Origin: Chersky-840 sp963838775
GTDB taxonomy: Bacteria; Actinomycetota; Acidimicrobiia; Acidimicrobiales; UBA8190
DNA: 64,000 nucleotides
Assembly: GCA_963838775.1 (NCBI GenBank)
Contig: CAWISP010000037.1
Span: 42,345 to 106,344 of the forward strand
Direction of reading: 5' to 3'
The stretch's first letter is position 1. The number at the start of each line of letters is the position of its first letter. Positions 50,900 to 59,806 of the stretch are shown here, piece by piece. A program made the position numbers and the translations under genes. A model generated the notes under the pieces. The model was given only the letters and a program-made list of their open reading frames with translations. It did not search any database and was not told where the DNA came from.

Positions 50900-51232
50900 T
50901 CAGCCCGTTGCCAGCGCCTCGAAGTTCTCGTAGAGCCGCGGCTCACCCAGACGCTCCCGGGCTTTCTTAGCCGCAGGTCCGACGCGCGCCCAGGCACCGT
51001 CAACCCACCACAGGTCCTCGACGAGGTCCTTGTCGAGGGTCTTGTGCTTGACGAGAGTGGCGATGGTCTCGCCGAACATCAACATCGTTCGGACCGCCTT
51101 GTGGTCCGCGCTTGCCACCTCGGGGTCGAACCCATCGGCGAAGATCTCATGCGTTGCCTCGTCGAGACCCATCTCTGTCCCCCAGCGGACAATCTGCATA
51201 ACGAGAGCCGCATCTTCGTGCTTGGCACCCAT
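50900..51232 (-). CDS. Hypothetical protein, DUF4760-like
   Basis: 110 residues; ATG 51232 is favoured by GGGAGGG 5 nt upstream. All-helical: HEDAALVMQIVRWGTEMG, ADHKAVRTMLMFGETIATLV, DKDLVEDLWWVDGAWARV, ARERLGEPRLYENFEALA. Weak resemblance to DUF4760; no function assigned. Confidence 0.6.
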   Translation of the reverse strand: MGAKHEDAALVMQIVRWGTEMGLDEATHEIFADGFDPEVASADHKAVRTMLMFGETIATLVKHKTLDKDLVEDLWWVDGAWARVGPAAKKARERLGEPRLYENFEALATG

Positions 51233-51871
51233 CGCCACCCTCCCTTTCTCCCATGTCCGACGCTGGACCCCTCCGGACGCCGTCCAACGGAACATAGCCC
51301 CGCGGTCGATCGGGATCCCAAACCCGATCAAGGGGATGATGTCGACTCTGAGACGATACTGGGAAGTCCCGAATCCCTACCGATTGGACCGGCCGCTATT
51401 GCCGTACATGGCGTCCTGACGGGGCCAAGGTGCACGAGGCCGGACCGCACGGGATCACCCGGACTGGGATGGAAGTCCAGTGGACCTGCCAGGTGGTCCT
51501 TCGCTGGCTGCGGCTTGATCGGCCCGCCCGAGATCACGCGACCTCGCGATTATGAGCGGATGCCCCCGGCCAAGGGCAGCTCGTTGGGACGGCGTGCCAC
51601 ATAAACAACCCGATAAAAAAGAGGTAGGCGAGATCCCCGATTACGGGCGCTCGGACCACCATGTTGTCAACCTTCGGCGACCGCCCGGAATCGGCACGTG
51701 CCGGATCGAGGCCCGTCCGTCTCCCACCGGGAACGGCCAGGAGGCTGATGACAGTCTCCGTCCTCGGTGATCGATTGAGAGCAGGTCGGGTCGCCTCGCC
51801 GGTGGTGCCGGTGCCTGAGGTGGGGACCTTCGCCTCTACCAGTCTCGGCGCTCACAGGGCGTACTGGCGGG
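51233..51871. other. Spacer with island motif, no supportable gene
   Basis: Contains GACCGCACGGGATCAC near 51449 and the motif GAGATCCCCGATTACGGGCG at about 51630. Coding frames here lack any protein signal. Confidence 0.4.
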
Positions 51872-52291
51872 ATGCCGCTTGACCGAGCTGGGATGGAGAT
51901 CCTCGACGCCGACCAATGCCTGGGCCTATTGCGCACGGTGCAGGTGGGTCGTGTGGCCGTGTCATCGGGGGCAATCCCGACGATTCTTCCGGTCAACTTC
52001 GCCGTGCTCGATGCTTCTGTGGTCTTCCGTACTAGCGACGGCACCAAGCTCGACGCAGCCGTCCGCAATGCCGTAGTGGCCTTCGAGGCCGACGCGATCC
52101 ACTCGATATTCGAGACGGGGTGGAGCGTCGTCGTTGTCGGTGTTGCTGAGGAGGTGCACGATCCCACGGAGATCGACCGAGTCACGCACATCGGTCTTCG
52201 ACCCTGGGCACCCGGTTCGCATTCGCATCTCATCAAGATCAACCCGACGATCGTTTCCGGCCGACGAATTATGGGCGATAGACAAATCTGA
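51872..52291 (+). CDS. Pyridoxamine 5'-phosphate oxidase-family flavin-binding protein
   Basis: 139 residues. Split-barrel pattern: MEILDADQCLGLLRTVQVGR, VAVSSGAIPTILPVNFAVLD, VVFRTSDGTKLDAAVRN, VAFEADAIHSIFETGWSVVV, VGVAEEVHDPTEI. Typical of small actinobacterial FMN/F420-type PPOX proteins. Substrate unknown. Confidence 0.8.
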   Translation: MPLDRAGMEILDADQCLGLLRTVQVGRVAVSSGAIPTILPVNFAVLDASVVFRTSDGTKLDAAVRNAVVAFEADAIHSIFETGWSVVVVGVAEEVHDPTEIDRVTHIGLRPWAPGSHSHLIKINPTIVSGRRIMGDRQI

Positions 52292-52329
52292 TCCGAGGCC
52301 ATGGCACCGACCAGACCGCACGGGATCGA

Positions 52330-52443
52330 CTCCGATCGCGGATACAGGTCGGGTCAGCCTCAGATCCTACCGCTCGCCTCGGCACCTACCCCGAGGCGAG
52401 TCGAATACACGATGCGACCTGGATCCCCGATTTCGTGGCTCTG
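52330..52443. repeat. Long island spacer repeat with internal hairpin
   Basis: Colinear with 38205-38312 (GCGGATACAGGTCGGGTCAG ... ATACACGATGCGACC ... GGATCCCCGATTTCGTGG). The middle holds a hairpin, CTCGCCTCGG and CCGAGGCGAG, with an 8-nt loop. Confidence 0.5.
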
Positions 52444-52476
52444 ACCCGAGCTTCCGGACCGCGGTTATCGGATGGG

Positions 52477-52821
52477 CTATTCGGCTTGCTGGCGAGCCCA
52501 CCACTGCCTGGCGATGGCCTCAGCGGAGTTGGAGGTAGTGGGCGATTGGTCGACAGCGTCGGCCTCGCCTATCAAGGCTCGAGCGGCGTCCAGCATCTTC
52601 AGCACGTCCTCGCCCTCGGTCCGGACTGGCACGGCCAGATTGATGATGGTGGGGGAGTCTTTGCCCTCGATGATCCGCGCTCGCAGTCCATCGGCTCGCG
52701 CCAGCGCCTCATAACGCCGTACCCACATCCTAGTGATCTCTCCGGCCAGCGGGATCATGACCATCAAATCATCGTCAACATAGGCGGTGTTGATATCGCT
52801 ACGCGAATCGATATCAGCCAT
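52477..52821 (-). CDS. Hypothetical protein
   Basis: 114 residues from ATG 52821, preceded by AAGGAAGCAGGGGG. Mixed alpha/beta: TAYVDDDLMVMIPLAGEITR, MWVRRYEALARADGLRARII, TIINLAVPVRTEGEDVLKML. No family recognised, but codon pattern and ribosome-binding site support coding. Confidence 0.55.
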   Translation of the reverse strand: MADIDSRSDINTAYVDDDLMVMIPLAGEITRMWVRRYEALARADGLRARIIEGKDSPTIINLAVPVRTEGEDVLKMLDAARALIGEADAVDQSPTTSNSAEAIARQWWARQQAE

Positions 52822-53354
52822 TGTTAGCCCCCTGCTTCCTTGTTGCGCGGCTCCAATCTCCCCAGAACCATGGAGTTGAGTTCACCGAGTCACGCGCGGC
52901 GGTTTATCAGCCTCATAGTTCCGATCACGAACGTTACTGTGATCGCGAGAAAGATCGATCCGCAATGCCCTCCGGGCTGCGGGCGGCCGTCCCCTCCGGG
53001 GCACGCAGGCGGTCGCTATCAGCCGATCCTGCGATGCCGATAACGACGCGCCCCCTGAGCGGTACCGCCGGATCTGTGCGCCCCTGACAGGGCCAGCCCG
53101 GGTATCTCCAGGCCGGTCGAGAACACTCGCTACGGGGCGTCCAATCCACGGGCTAAGACCGTCCGAACCTGCCGAGTACATGGCACACGCTCAGGTATCA
53201 GACCATCCGATAACGCGCGGCAAGTCGGGAACCGGCTCTGGGCGCGCCAAGGGGCGCGTAATCCAGGTTAATCGCGGTCAATTCCGGTCAAGCGGAATCG
53301 TCTTCCCAACTGGGCGGACCGTCGTTGTTTCTGGTAGGAGAATCGGGCCGAACC
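52822..53354. other. Spacer at the right end of the island
   Basis: No supportable gene. It ends at the third tRNA-end repeat. Confidence 0.4.
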
Positions 53355-53401
53355 GCCTTCACGCGGCTGAGGTCGAGGGTTCGAGTCCCCCTGCGCCCAC
53401 C
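53355..53401 (+). repeat. Attachment-site copy 3 (attR)
   Basis: 47 bp matching the tRNA-Val 3' half with one mismatch (G at 53363 where the tRNA has A in the anticodon). Right boundary of the whole island. Confidence 0.88.
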
Positions 53402-53454
53402 GAATACCCTTCGACGGCCTTCTCCCTAGTGGGGGACGCCTCTGTACCGGGACG

Positions 53455-53488
53455 CGCAAGAGGGTGGACCGAAGCCCACCCTCTTGCG
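53455..53488. terminator. Hairpin terminator just outside the island
   Basis: CGCAAGAGGGTGG and CCACCCTCTTGCG form a 13-bp perfect stem with an 8-nt loop; no T-run. It lies 51 bp past the 3' end of a minus-strand gene and downstream of the original tRNA position, so it may serve both. Confidence 0.6.
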
Positions 53489-53538
53489 ACCCGACTTGCG
53501 GCTCCCCGCAGCGAGCGGAGAGCGCGCCTGCAGGTGTT

Positions 53539-54129
53539 TTACAGGCTGCCCGAGCTGGTCGACCGGTCGATCGTCAGCGTCGAGATGCTCCCACTGCACG
53601 TCCCGATTGCGTTCGTGCTCGCCGGGGTGAGGTAGACCCCGAGCGACCCCGTTCCCGCGTAGGAACCGCCGACCGCGAAGCTGCCCGTGAAGCCCACCTC
53701 GGCTTCACCGTTGACGGCGGGGTGCAGACCAGCGACGCTGAACTTCGACGGCTTCTCGCCGGACCAGTTGACCTTGACCTTGACGGTGATCGTCGACGAG
53801 TTGGCCTCAAAGCTGGAGCACGTACCGGCGTTCGAGCCCTTCGCCACCTTCGTCTTGATCGGCTTGACGGCGACGGACGTTGCCACACCCGGTGGCGTTC
53901 CTCCCGAGCACGTACCCAGGCTCGCACTCACCGTCGTGACTTCCTTCTTCACGCCAGGGGTCCCGTTCTGGCTCAGAGGCGGGTTGAAGTTGATGGTGCC
54001 TCCGAAGCTACAGGTGGTCGTACCGGTCCCTGTCACCTTCTTGGCGAACGCTGTGCCCTCGAGCAGCGCGATGCTGGCAACAGGCAGCATCACCGCAGTC
54101 AAGATCAACAAGCTCTTCCTCAGTCTCAT
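53539..54129 (-). CDS. Secreted protein, unknown
   Basis: 196 residues with a clear signal peptide (MRLRKSLLILTAVMLPVASI then ALLEGTAFA). The mature part is Ser/Thr/Gly-rich with four Cys (TTTCSFGGT, LGTCSGG, GTCSSFE, IGTCSGS), probably disulfide-bonded beta structure. GGAGGGG precedes the start. No family recognised. First chromosomal gene right of the island. Confidence 0.7.
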   Translation of the reverse strand: MRLRKSLLILTAVMLPVASIALLEGTAFAKKVTGTGTTTCSFGGTINFNPPLSQNGTPGVKKEVTTVSASLGTCSGGTPPGVATSVAVKPIKTKVAKGSNAGTCSSFEANSSTITVKVKVNWSGEKPSKFSVAGLHPAVNGEAEVGFTGSFAVGGSYAGTGSLGVYLTPASTNAIGTCSGSISTLTIDRSTSSGSL

Positions 54130-54214
54130 GTATTCCCCTCCGTATGGTCATTGGCGAGTAGCCAGTGCCGGGCTGCGCCCGTCCATCGGGTGACATCTTG
54201 ACAACTGCGCCTCA

Positions 54215-54322
54215 AAAGTGAGCCCGAGAATCCACCTAGGTGATCTAGGTGATTCTTCGTGACAACAACAGCTCAAGAGTGAGGCCGAGAATCCACCTAG
54301 GTGGATCTAGGTGATCTTTCGC
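54215..54322 (+). repeat. Two direct repeats with CCTAGG palindromes
   Basis: GCCCGAGAATCCACCTAGGT (about 54220) and GGCCGAGAATCCACCTAGGT (about 54283) are 63 bp apart; each continues into TCTAGGTGAT. The second contains the palindrome CCACCTAGGTGG. They lie between the divergent secreted protein and thioesterase genes; possible regulator sites. Confidence 0.5.
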
Positions 54323-54393
54323 TTTGCAGAGCTCACGGCATTTACGATCATTGCGGGAGCAGTACCCTCAGGTTGGTTAACACGCGAGGTTGT

Positions 54394-54436
54394 CGGGAGG
54401 GTGTGGGCGTCCCGCATGTGCGCCCACACCCTCCCG
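54394..54436. terminator. Strong 16-bp hairpin
   Basis: CGGGAGGGTGTGGGCG and CGCCCACACCCTCCCG are perfect complements around an 11-nt loop. No T-run and no gene ends nearby on either strand, so it could be a terminator of a lost gene or a structured leader of the thioesterase gene. Confidence 0.5.
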
Positions 54437-54632
54437 GACTCCGTACGTCGTACACCTGGGGGCGCGTCTTCCTTCTGTTCAGCCGAGTCGCGCGGTGTGC
54501 GGTGCCTGACCTTGAAGGGATGATCAGTCACTACGCCGCTTTCCTGGTGAACTGGCAGTAGCAACCCTCAGGGATGCGCCCGCGGCGACACCATGGGCTT
54601 GAGCGGGCGATGACGTCAGTTAGTTTTCTCTG

Positions 54633-55469
54633 ATGGGTGACTTGGCAAGAGATACGGCCGTGCAAGCCCTAGGCGACGGGCGCTACAGGGCGGTGCTCAG
54701 TCGGGACTGGGAGATTTGGGGCCCCATGGGCGGGTATGTGGCCTCCTTCGCTCTCCGGGCGGCAGGTCAGGAGAGCGCTTTCAACCGTCCGGCCAGCTTC
54801 TTTTGCCACTACCTGCATGTCGCCGCGTTCGAGCCGATCGATGTGCAGGTGAGCTCGCTTCGATCGGCAAGGACAGCCCTGTCGCAACGCGTGACGATCA
54901 CGCAGGGAGAGCGTCAGGTCCTCGAGGCGATGGTCTGGTCGGTCGGTGAGGTCGAAGGACTCGAGCACGACGACACTGAACCACCTTCCGTGCCGGCGCC
55001 AGACGAGCTGCCGTCCATCGAGGAGTTGATGCCCGAGCGCGAGGCGCCCTTCAGATTCTGGAATAGCTTCGATATGCGCCCGGTGACGTTCCGGGCGGAA
55101 TGGCCGCCACCCGAATCGCTGCCACCGCAGTGGAGGGCATGGTGCCGGTTCCGACCGGTGGCCGTTTTCGACGACCCGTGGCTGGACGCCTGTCGATCGG
55201 TCATCCTCGTCGATGTCCAGAGCTGGCCAGCCTCATCGGCGCGCCATGCGTGGCGGGAGCCGCATGGCTTCATCGCTCCGAGCCTCGATCTTTACGTGGC
55301 CTTCCATCTTTCGACGACCGGTGAGCCCTGGCTGTTGACAGACGGGTTCGCCCCCGTTTCCGCCGACGGGATGTTCGGCTGGACGGGTCGTCTGTGGACT
55401 CCTGACGGGCGGCTGGTCAGCTCGGGAACAGGCCAGGCGTTGTACCGGCGAGTACCTACCCCTACCTGA
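54633..55469 (+). CDS. Acyl-CoA thioesterase-like protein (double hotdog)
   Basis: 278 residues. The N-terminal hotdog: WEIWGPMGGYVASFALRAAG and FNRPASFFCHYLHVAAFEPI, then RTALSQRVTITQGERQVLEA. The C-terminal hotdog: PHGFIAPSLDLYVAFHLSTT and LWTPDGRLVSSGTGQALYRR. Matches the TesB/4HBT_3 group of acyl-CoA thioesterases. Substrate not deducible. Confidence 0.8.
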   Translation: MGDLARDTAVQALGDGRYRAVLSRDWEIWGPMGGYVASFALRAAGQESAFNRPASFFCHYLHVAAFEPIDVQVSSLRSARTALSQRVTITQGERQVLEAMVWSVGEVEGLEHDDTEPPSVPAPDELPSIEELMPEREAPFRFWNSFDMRPVTFRAEWPPPESLPPQWRAWCRFRPVAVFDDPWLDACRSVILVDVQSWPASSARHAWREPHGFIAPSLDLYVAFHLSTTGEPWLLTDGFAPVSADGMFGWTGRLWTPDGRLVSSGTGQALYRRVPTPT

Positions 55470-55653
55470 GCATCGGATCGTCTCGAAGCGCGGCGGGTTC
55501 CCGCACGGGAGCTGACCGCGACAGGAAGCGATCGAGCGGGGAATCCTAAGGGGCGGCCAAGGCGGGAGGACCGCTGGCGGGTGGGTCCTCCAACGCCCGG
55601 CCACATTCCTCACGAGCGCCATTGCGGAAGGTCGCTCACCGACTCCTACTCGG

Positions 55654-55929
55654 TCAGGCGGTGCCGAAACCGGCGAACTCGGCAACCTCGCCCCAGATCA
55701 CACGGTCGACCTCCTGGAGCCGCCTGGCCTCCAGGACGCCCATCGGACTGAGGCACAGGGGAAACGACGAGACCGTGCCGTCGGACAGGACCTCCTGGCC
55801 GATGCGCACCAGCCCGCGATCGCCGAGGCTTCCGATCGCGTCGGGCAGGACCGACCACACGGCATCTCGCTGCTGACCACCGACGAGGCCGGCCACCAGG
55901 ACCTCTCTCTCAGCCCGGGTGTAGCTCAT
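55654..55929 (-). CDS. Small winged-helix-like hypothetical protein
   Basis: 91 residues from ATG 55929: MSYTRAEREVLVAGLVGG, SVLPDAIGSLGDRGLVRIGQ, PLCLSPMGVLEARRLQEVDR. The LGDRGLV...LSPMGV.EA pattern suggests a winged helix. No family named. Confidence 0.5.
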   Translation of the reverse strand: MSYTRAEREVLVAGLVGGQQRDAVWSVLPDAIGSLGDRGLVRIGQEVLSDGTVSSFPLCLSPMGVLEARRLQEVDRVIWGEVAEFAGFGTA

Positions 55930-57405
55930 CGAGCACACCGAGTGGACGTCCGGCACCGACGGCAGCCCGGGCGGCCGTGTCGAAGCCCGGTCCTTGCACG
56001 CGACCGCTGCCTCGTCATGGGTGTTTCCCCTCCTGGTCGAGTCCCTTCGCGGTCACGGAAGTCAGCTATCGGCAGCCGGCCCTTTGAGCCTGAACAACAG
56101 AGTCACCACTGCCTGGGCCCACGTGCCGGGGCCGAGCGGGACGGAGGACCGCCGGATGCGGGGTTCGCCAGGGTTCGGCAGGAGGCGGGAAACCGGAATC
56201 AGGGAAAGGCGATGAGCGACCCTGACGGTACCCGGAGGGTACTGAGGCGAGGCACCCGGTTAACCCCCCGGAATCGGGTGCCTCCAGCCCCAGCAGTTGC
56301 CCGTCGTCTGCACCGAGTGCGTCGTCCCAGCGCCAGGCGATGAGGACACGCTAACTGCGGCAGGTGGCGTCCTCAATGAGACATCCGCCCCATTTTTCCA
56401 GGGGTACGTCAGCCCGTGCCCCCGGAGTCGTCTTCGGGTCGGGCAGCTCGCCAACAAGCCCCGAAGCTTGTCCACGGGTTCAGGGGGTGTGTCGGAGGCG
56501 ACTGCTCTTGTCGGCGGTTGGTGCTCCTCACGTCCCTCGGAGTTCGTTGGAAGCGCCGGCACTTCGTGGAGTGCTCGGGTCCACTCGCTGACGCAGGGTG
56601 GTCACCTACCTCGTGATCGGTTGCGGCGCTCGCGTCGAACTCTGAGGGTGGCGAGGAGCTTGCGGAAAATAAAGACCACGCACCGAGCATACTTCGCACC
56701 AATCTCGACTGTCGGCGCGGTCGTGAGACGACGTCGTGCTACGGGGATCGAATCGTTGTGAGGCACAGGGGCTCGTGACTCCAGAGGATTCGGTGCATGA
56801 GTGGGAGAGCGCAGGAACTCGTGGGGCTATGCGGCCAGGAATGGTGACGCCGTGAGGGCCGAGGTGCTACCTGCAGAAGCGTCGGTTCTTCGGAGTTCGA
56901 TCCCGACTCCCGCTGAGGAGATATCGATGACTCGGCAACCCCGCCAGCGGGGTAATCAGTGAAAGCTGGAGCCAGTGTACGCGAGATCGACAGAGTCCCT
57001 GCCCCTCCATAGCCCGTGATGCCGCCTGCGTAAGTCCATGCTCGTGGCATGAGCTGTCGCCAACGATGCGGGCTCTCGTTCGATCACGTCTTGACCGAGA
57101 GACGCCCGTCAGTTCTTACCGGGCATTCTATTTCGCGCCACCACCACCACAGTGGCCAAAACGCGCCACCACCACCACAGTGGCCAATAACGCGCCACCA
57201 CCACCACAGTGGCCAATAAACAGTGTCCCACGCTGCTTTCCACCGGTCATACGTGGTTGCACCCGGGGCATGTAGGTGATTCCTCTCGGATCATCTGGTG
57301 CCACGGGACTGGGCCCTGTCGGCGTGTCTGACGCCGCTCGTGGTGGCGTAGCGGGCGAAGTCGATCTCGCGATGGATAGCACTCGCGGGCCGATATCATT
57401 GAGTC
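55930..57405. other. About 1.4 kb without a supportable gene
   Basis: Frames such as 56297-56761 have no domain, signal or ribosome-binding support. The only structure seen is the triple tandem repeat at 57134-57219. Confidence 0.4.
57134..57219 (+). repeat. Three tandem 28-29 bp repeats with internal inverted repeats
   Basis: Unit CGCGCCACCACCACCACAGT then GGCCAATAA; the first unit ends GGCCAAAA. In each, GCCAC and GTGGC form a short hairpin around the CCA triplets. The final two units are identical. Confidence 0.85.
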
Positions 57406-57754
57406 GTGGTCGATACCACGCGGTGGGTGGAGGCGGACGGCAGCGACACCTTGCTCCGAGTGCTCCTCGTCGATGATCACGCCGTGGTGCGCACCGGGAC
57501 ACGCCAAGTACTCGAGACGTCGGGCGATATCGCCGTCGTGGGCGAGGCCGAGAGTGGGGCCGCGGCACTTGCCCTCGTTGATGCCATGGAGCCGGAGGTA
57601 GTGCTCGTCGACGTGCAGCTTGTCGACGAAAGTGGCATCGATGTGGCGCGTGAACTGGCTGTCACTCATCCGAGTGTACGAGTCGTGATCCTGTCGGCGC
57701 ACGATGACGAAGAGTTCGTGCACGACGCGTTCGAGGTAGGCGCGGCCGGTTATT
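57406..57754 (+). pseudogene. Response regulator receiver domain, truncated
   Basis: REC domain: VLLVDDHAVVRTGTRQVLE, VVLVDVQLVDESGIDVAREL with the phospho-acceptor Asp, RVVILSAHDDEEFVHDAFEV and GAAGY. The expected Lys and the LuxR-type helix-turn-helix are absent; from about 57755 the sequence is an antisense IS630 fragment. Formerly a NarL-type regulator. Confidence 0.75.
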
Positions 57755-57809
57755 GCGAACGCGCCGCGACGGATGGCTTTGTCGGTGAGATCTCTGAACC
57801 ACCGCTCGA
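57755..57809 (-). pseudogene. IS630 transposase C-terminal fragment
   Basis: On the minus strand the stretch reads LIERWFRDLTDKAIRRGAFA, the segment that follows GSWMNL in IS630-family transposases. The copy at 61.2-62.1 kb ends exactly at that point, so this is its missing continuation, itself cut short at 57755. Confidence 0.7.
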
Positions 57810-57850
57810 TTAACCGGCCCTCGGGGTTGTGTCAAGCACAAGTCTGTTGA

Positions 57851-59806
57851 TCAGGCTTGATTTCTGAGCCGTCGGAGGTGGCCGTCGATGCTGGCGACGA
57901 CGCGTTCGTGGCGGGCGACTTCGGAGTTCCATCCGCGTGCTTGGGCGTCGTCGCGCAGGGTGTGAATGTCGGCGAGTTGGGCTTCGAGGACGGATTGAAA
58001 CTCGGGGGCGGCGACGTAGTTGTCGCATTGTTCGCAGATGTTGGCGTAGGGGCAGGCGTCGGCGACGAGGTCACGGGAGCAGTAGCCGTGAGCGACGCGG
58101 GTCTTGAGCATCTCGGATCGGAGCCATTCGACTCGGTCGGTGGCGGTGCCGCGTCCGGTGGCGACGACGAAGAGCGCTTGGCGAGCGTGCACCTTTGTCA
58201 TGGCCGCTTCGTAGGCGGCTCGAACGGTCGGTGACGCGAGCGACGCGTAGCGCAGGGTCATCTCGGCGGAGACGTGACCCATGAGGGCCATGAGCGCCTG
58301 TAGCGACATGCCGGCGTTGACGAGGCTGGTCCCATAGGTGTGCCTGAGTTGGTGCGGGGTGACTCGAAGCGGTTGGCCGTCACGTCCGGTCAGTCCAGCG
58401 ACGGCGATGGCCTGTTCGAGGCCGTGGCGAAGCCGGAACGCCGATAGCCGCCGTCCCTTTTCGACGAACAAGAAGTCGGCGGGCTGCCCGTGGCGGGGGT
58501 GGATCAACGCTCGTTGCGGCCCGCGTTGTGCCATCCAAGCGTCGAAATCGGCGAGAGTCGGCTCGTCGAGCGGCACGGTTCGCTCCGTGCCGAGCTTGCC
58601 CAAGGGGACCTTCACCCAGGTGCCCCGGTCACCGAAGTCCCAGAGGCAGTCGAGCTCGAGGTCGAGCAGCTCGCCGAGTCGCATCCCGGTGCCACGCAGG
58701 ATGGCCAGACCGTGGCGTGCGAAGGGATCTGCGAGGCCAGCCACGGCGGCCATGAGATCCCGGTCGACGTCGGGCGGAAGGGCTTTGGGCATGGGACGGT
58801 CGAGGCGTGGGATGTCGCTGGCGAAGACGAGTTGGCGGGTCGGGCGATCGGCCCACCCCCACACGGCCAGATCCTCGAAGAAGGCGCGCAGGTCGACCAC
58901 CGTGCGTTTGGAAACTGACGCCGCCACCGGCTTGTCGCGGGCGAGCCAGCCGCGCCAGGGCCGGTGGTGGTTCCACACCAGGAACCCTTCGATGTGGGCC
59001 CGCTCGAGCTGCTCGAGCCGGCGTAGATCGGGATGGTGTGCCGCGAGGTACTCACCGAAGATGATCAGGCTGTCCGCTCTCAGCAGCACGGTCGAGGGGC
59101 GCAGGGTCGTGGCCACGACCTCCAGGTAGCGGAGGGCAACCTTGCGGATCTCTGGTTGGGGGAGGGCTTGGAGCGTCTCGGCGACGGTGGCTGCAGGCGG
59201 TCGGTTCTTGCGTGGGGTGTGGTGGCAGATCCGCAGCTCGTAGCAGGCCTGGTGGAGACTGAAGGCCCGGGCCTGGTTGTGCAGGCGGGCGTCGCGCCGG
59301 GCCGAGGGGGTGTCGGCGAGCGCGGCGGTGAAGCTGTCGAAGACGTCGTCGGTCAGCTCGTCGAGATCGTTCCCCGACCACAGACACAGCATCGCCAACG
59401 CGTTGCCGGCGACGTCGCGGGTCCAGTTGGCGCTCCAGGAGTAACGGCGGGCGATCTCGCTGACCCGGGCTACATCGTCGGCGTGACGTTGTCCCCACTC
59501 GACGTAGAGGTCACCGGGGGTCTTGGTCAGCAACAGGTCCAGGTCGGGAACGAGGATCTGTTCCAGGAAACACCAGGTGATGAACGACCAGGCATGGCTG
59601 CGAGCCAGATCGGCGAGACGGGCGCGTGTCGGCCTGGCCATCCACGCCTTGAGATCGGGATGGGCGTTAAGCAGTTCGCAGGCCGCGTTTCGGCGATGGC
59701 GCTTGGCTTCGGGCCCGATGCTCAGTCCGGCGACGAACCGGGCGTAGTCGACAAGGACGTCAGGAGCGCCGCTGGCCTCGAGGGTGGCCAGGGCCGTCGC
59801 GCTCAT
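57851..59806 (-). CDS. Tyrosine recombinase B (large, with Cys-rich tail)
   Basis: 651 residues from ATG 59806. A long N-terminal region precedes the catalytic domain: Arg in GTGMRLGELLDLEL, TPHQLRHTYGTSLV, and LMGHVSAEMTLRYASL with the Tyr. A C-terminal Cys cluster (YCSRDLVADACPYANICEQC) probably binds zinc, as in TnpB-like recombinases of Tn554-type transposons. The start overlaps the stop of recombinase A (ATGA). Confidence 0.85.
   Translation of the reverse strand: MSATALATLEASGAPDVLVDYARFVAGLSIGPEAKRHRRNAACELLNAHPDLKAWMARPTRARLADLARSHAWSFITWCFLEQILVPDLDLLLTKTPGDLYVEWGQRHADDVARVSEIARRYSWSANWTRDVAGNALAMLCLWSGNDLDELTDDVFDSFTAALADTPSARRDARLHNQARAFSLHQACYELRICHHTPRKNRPPAATVAETLQALPQPEIRKVALRYLEVVATTLRPSTVLLRADSLIIFGEYLAAHHPDLRRLEQLERAHIEGFLVWNHHRPWRGWLARDKPVAASVSKRTVVDLRAFFEDLAVWGWADRPTRQLVFASDIPRLDRPMPKALPPDVDRDLMAAVAGLADPFARHGLAILRGTGMRLGELLDLELDCLWDFGDRGTWVKVPLGKLGTERTVPLDEPTLADFDAWMAQRGPQRALIHPRHGQPADFLFVEKGRRLSAFRLRHGLEQAIAVAGLTGRDGQPLRVTPHQLRHTYGTSLVNAGMSLQALMALMGHVSAEMTLRYASLASPTVRAAYEAAMTKVHARQALFVVATGRGTATDRVEWLRSEMLKTRVAHGYCSRDLVADACPYANICEQCDNYVAAPEFQSVLEAQLADIHTLRDDAQARGWNSEVARHERVVASIDGHLRRLRNQA

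Noticed and set aside
56297..56761. 154-residue ORF in the empty stretch
   Set aside because: No RBS, domain or membrane signal; composition is like random high-GC sequence.
57134..57219. CRISPR array
   Set aside because: Units are directly tandem with no spacers, and no cas genes are present.
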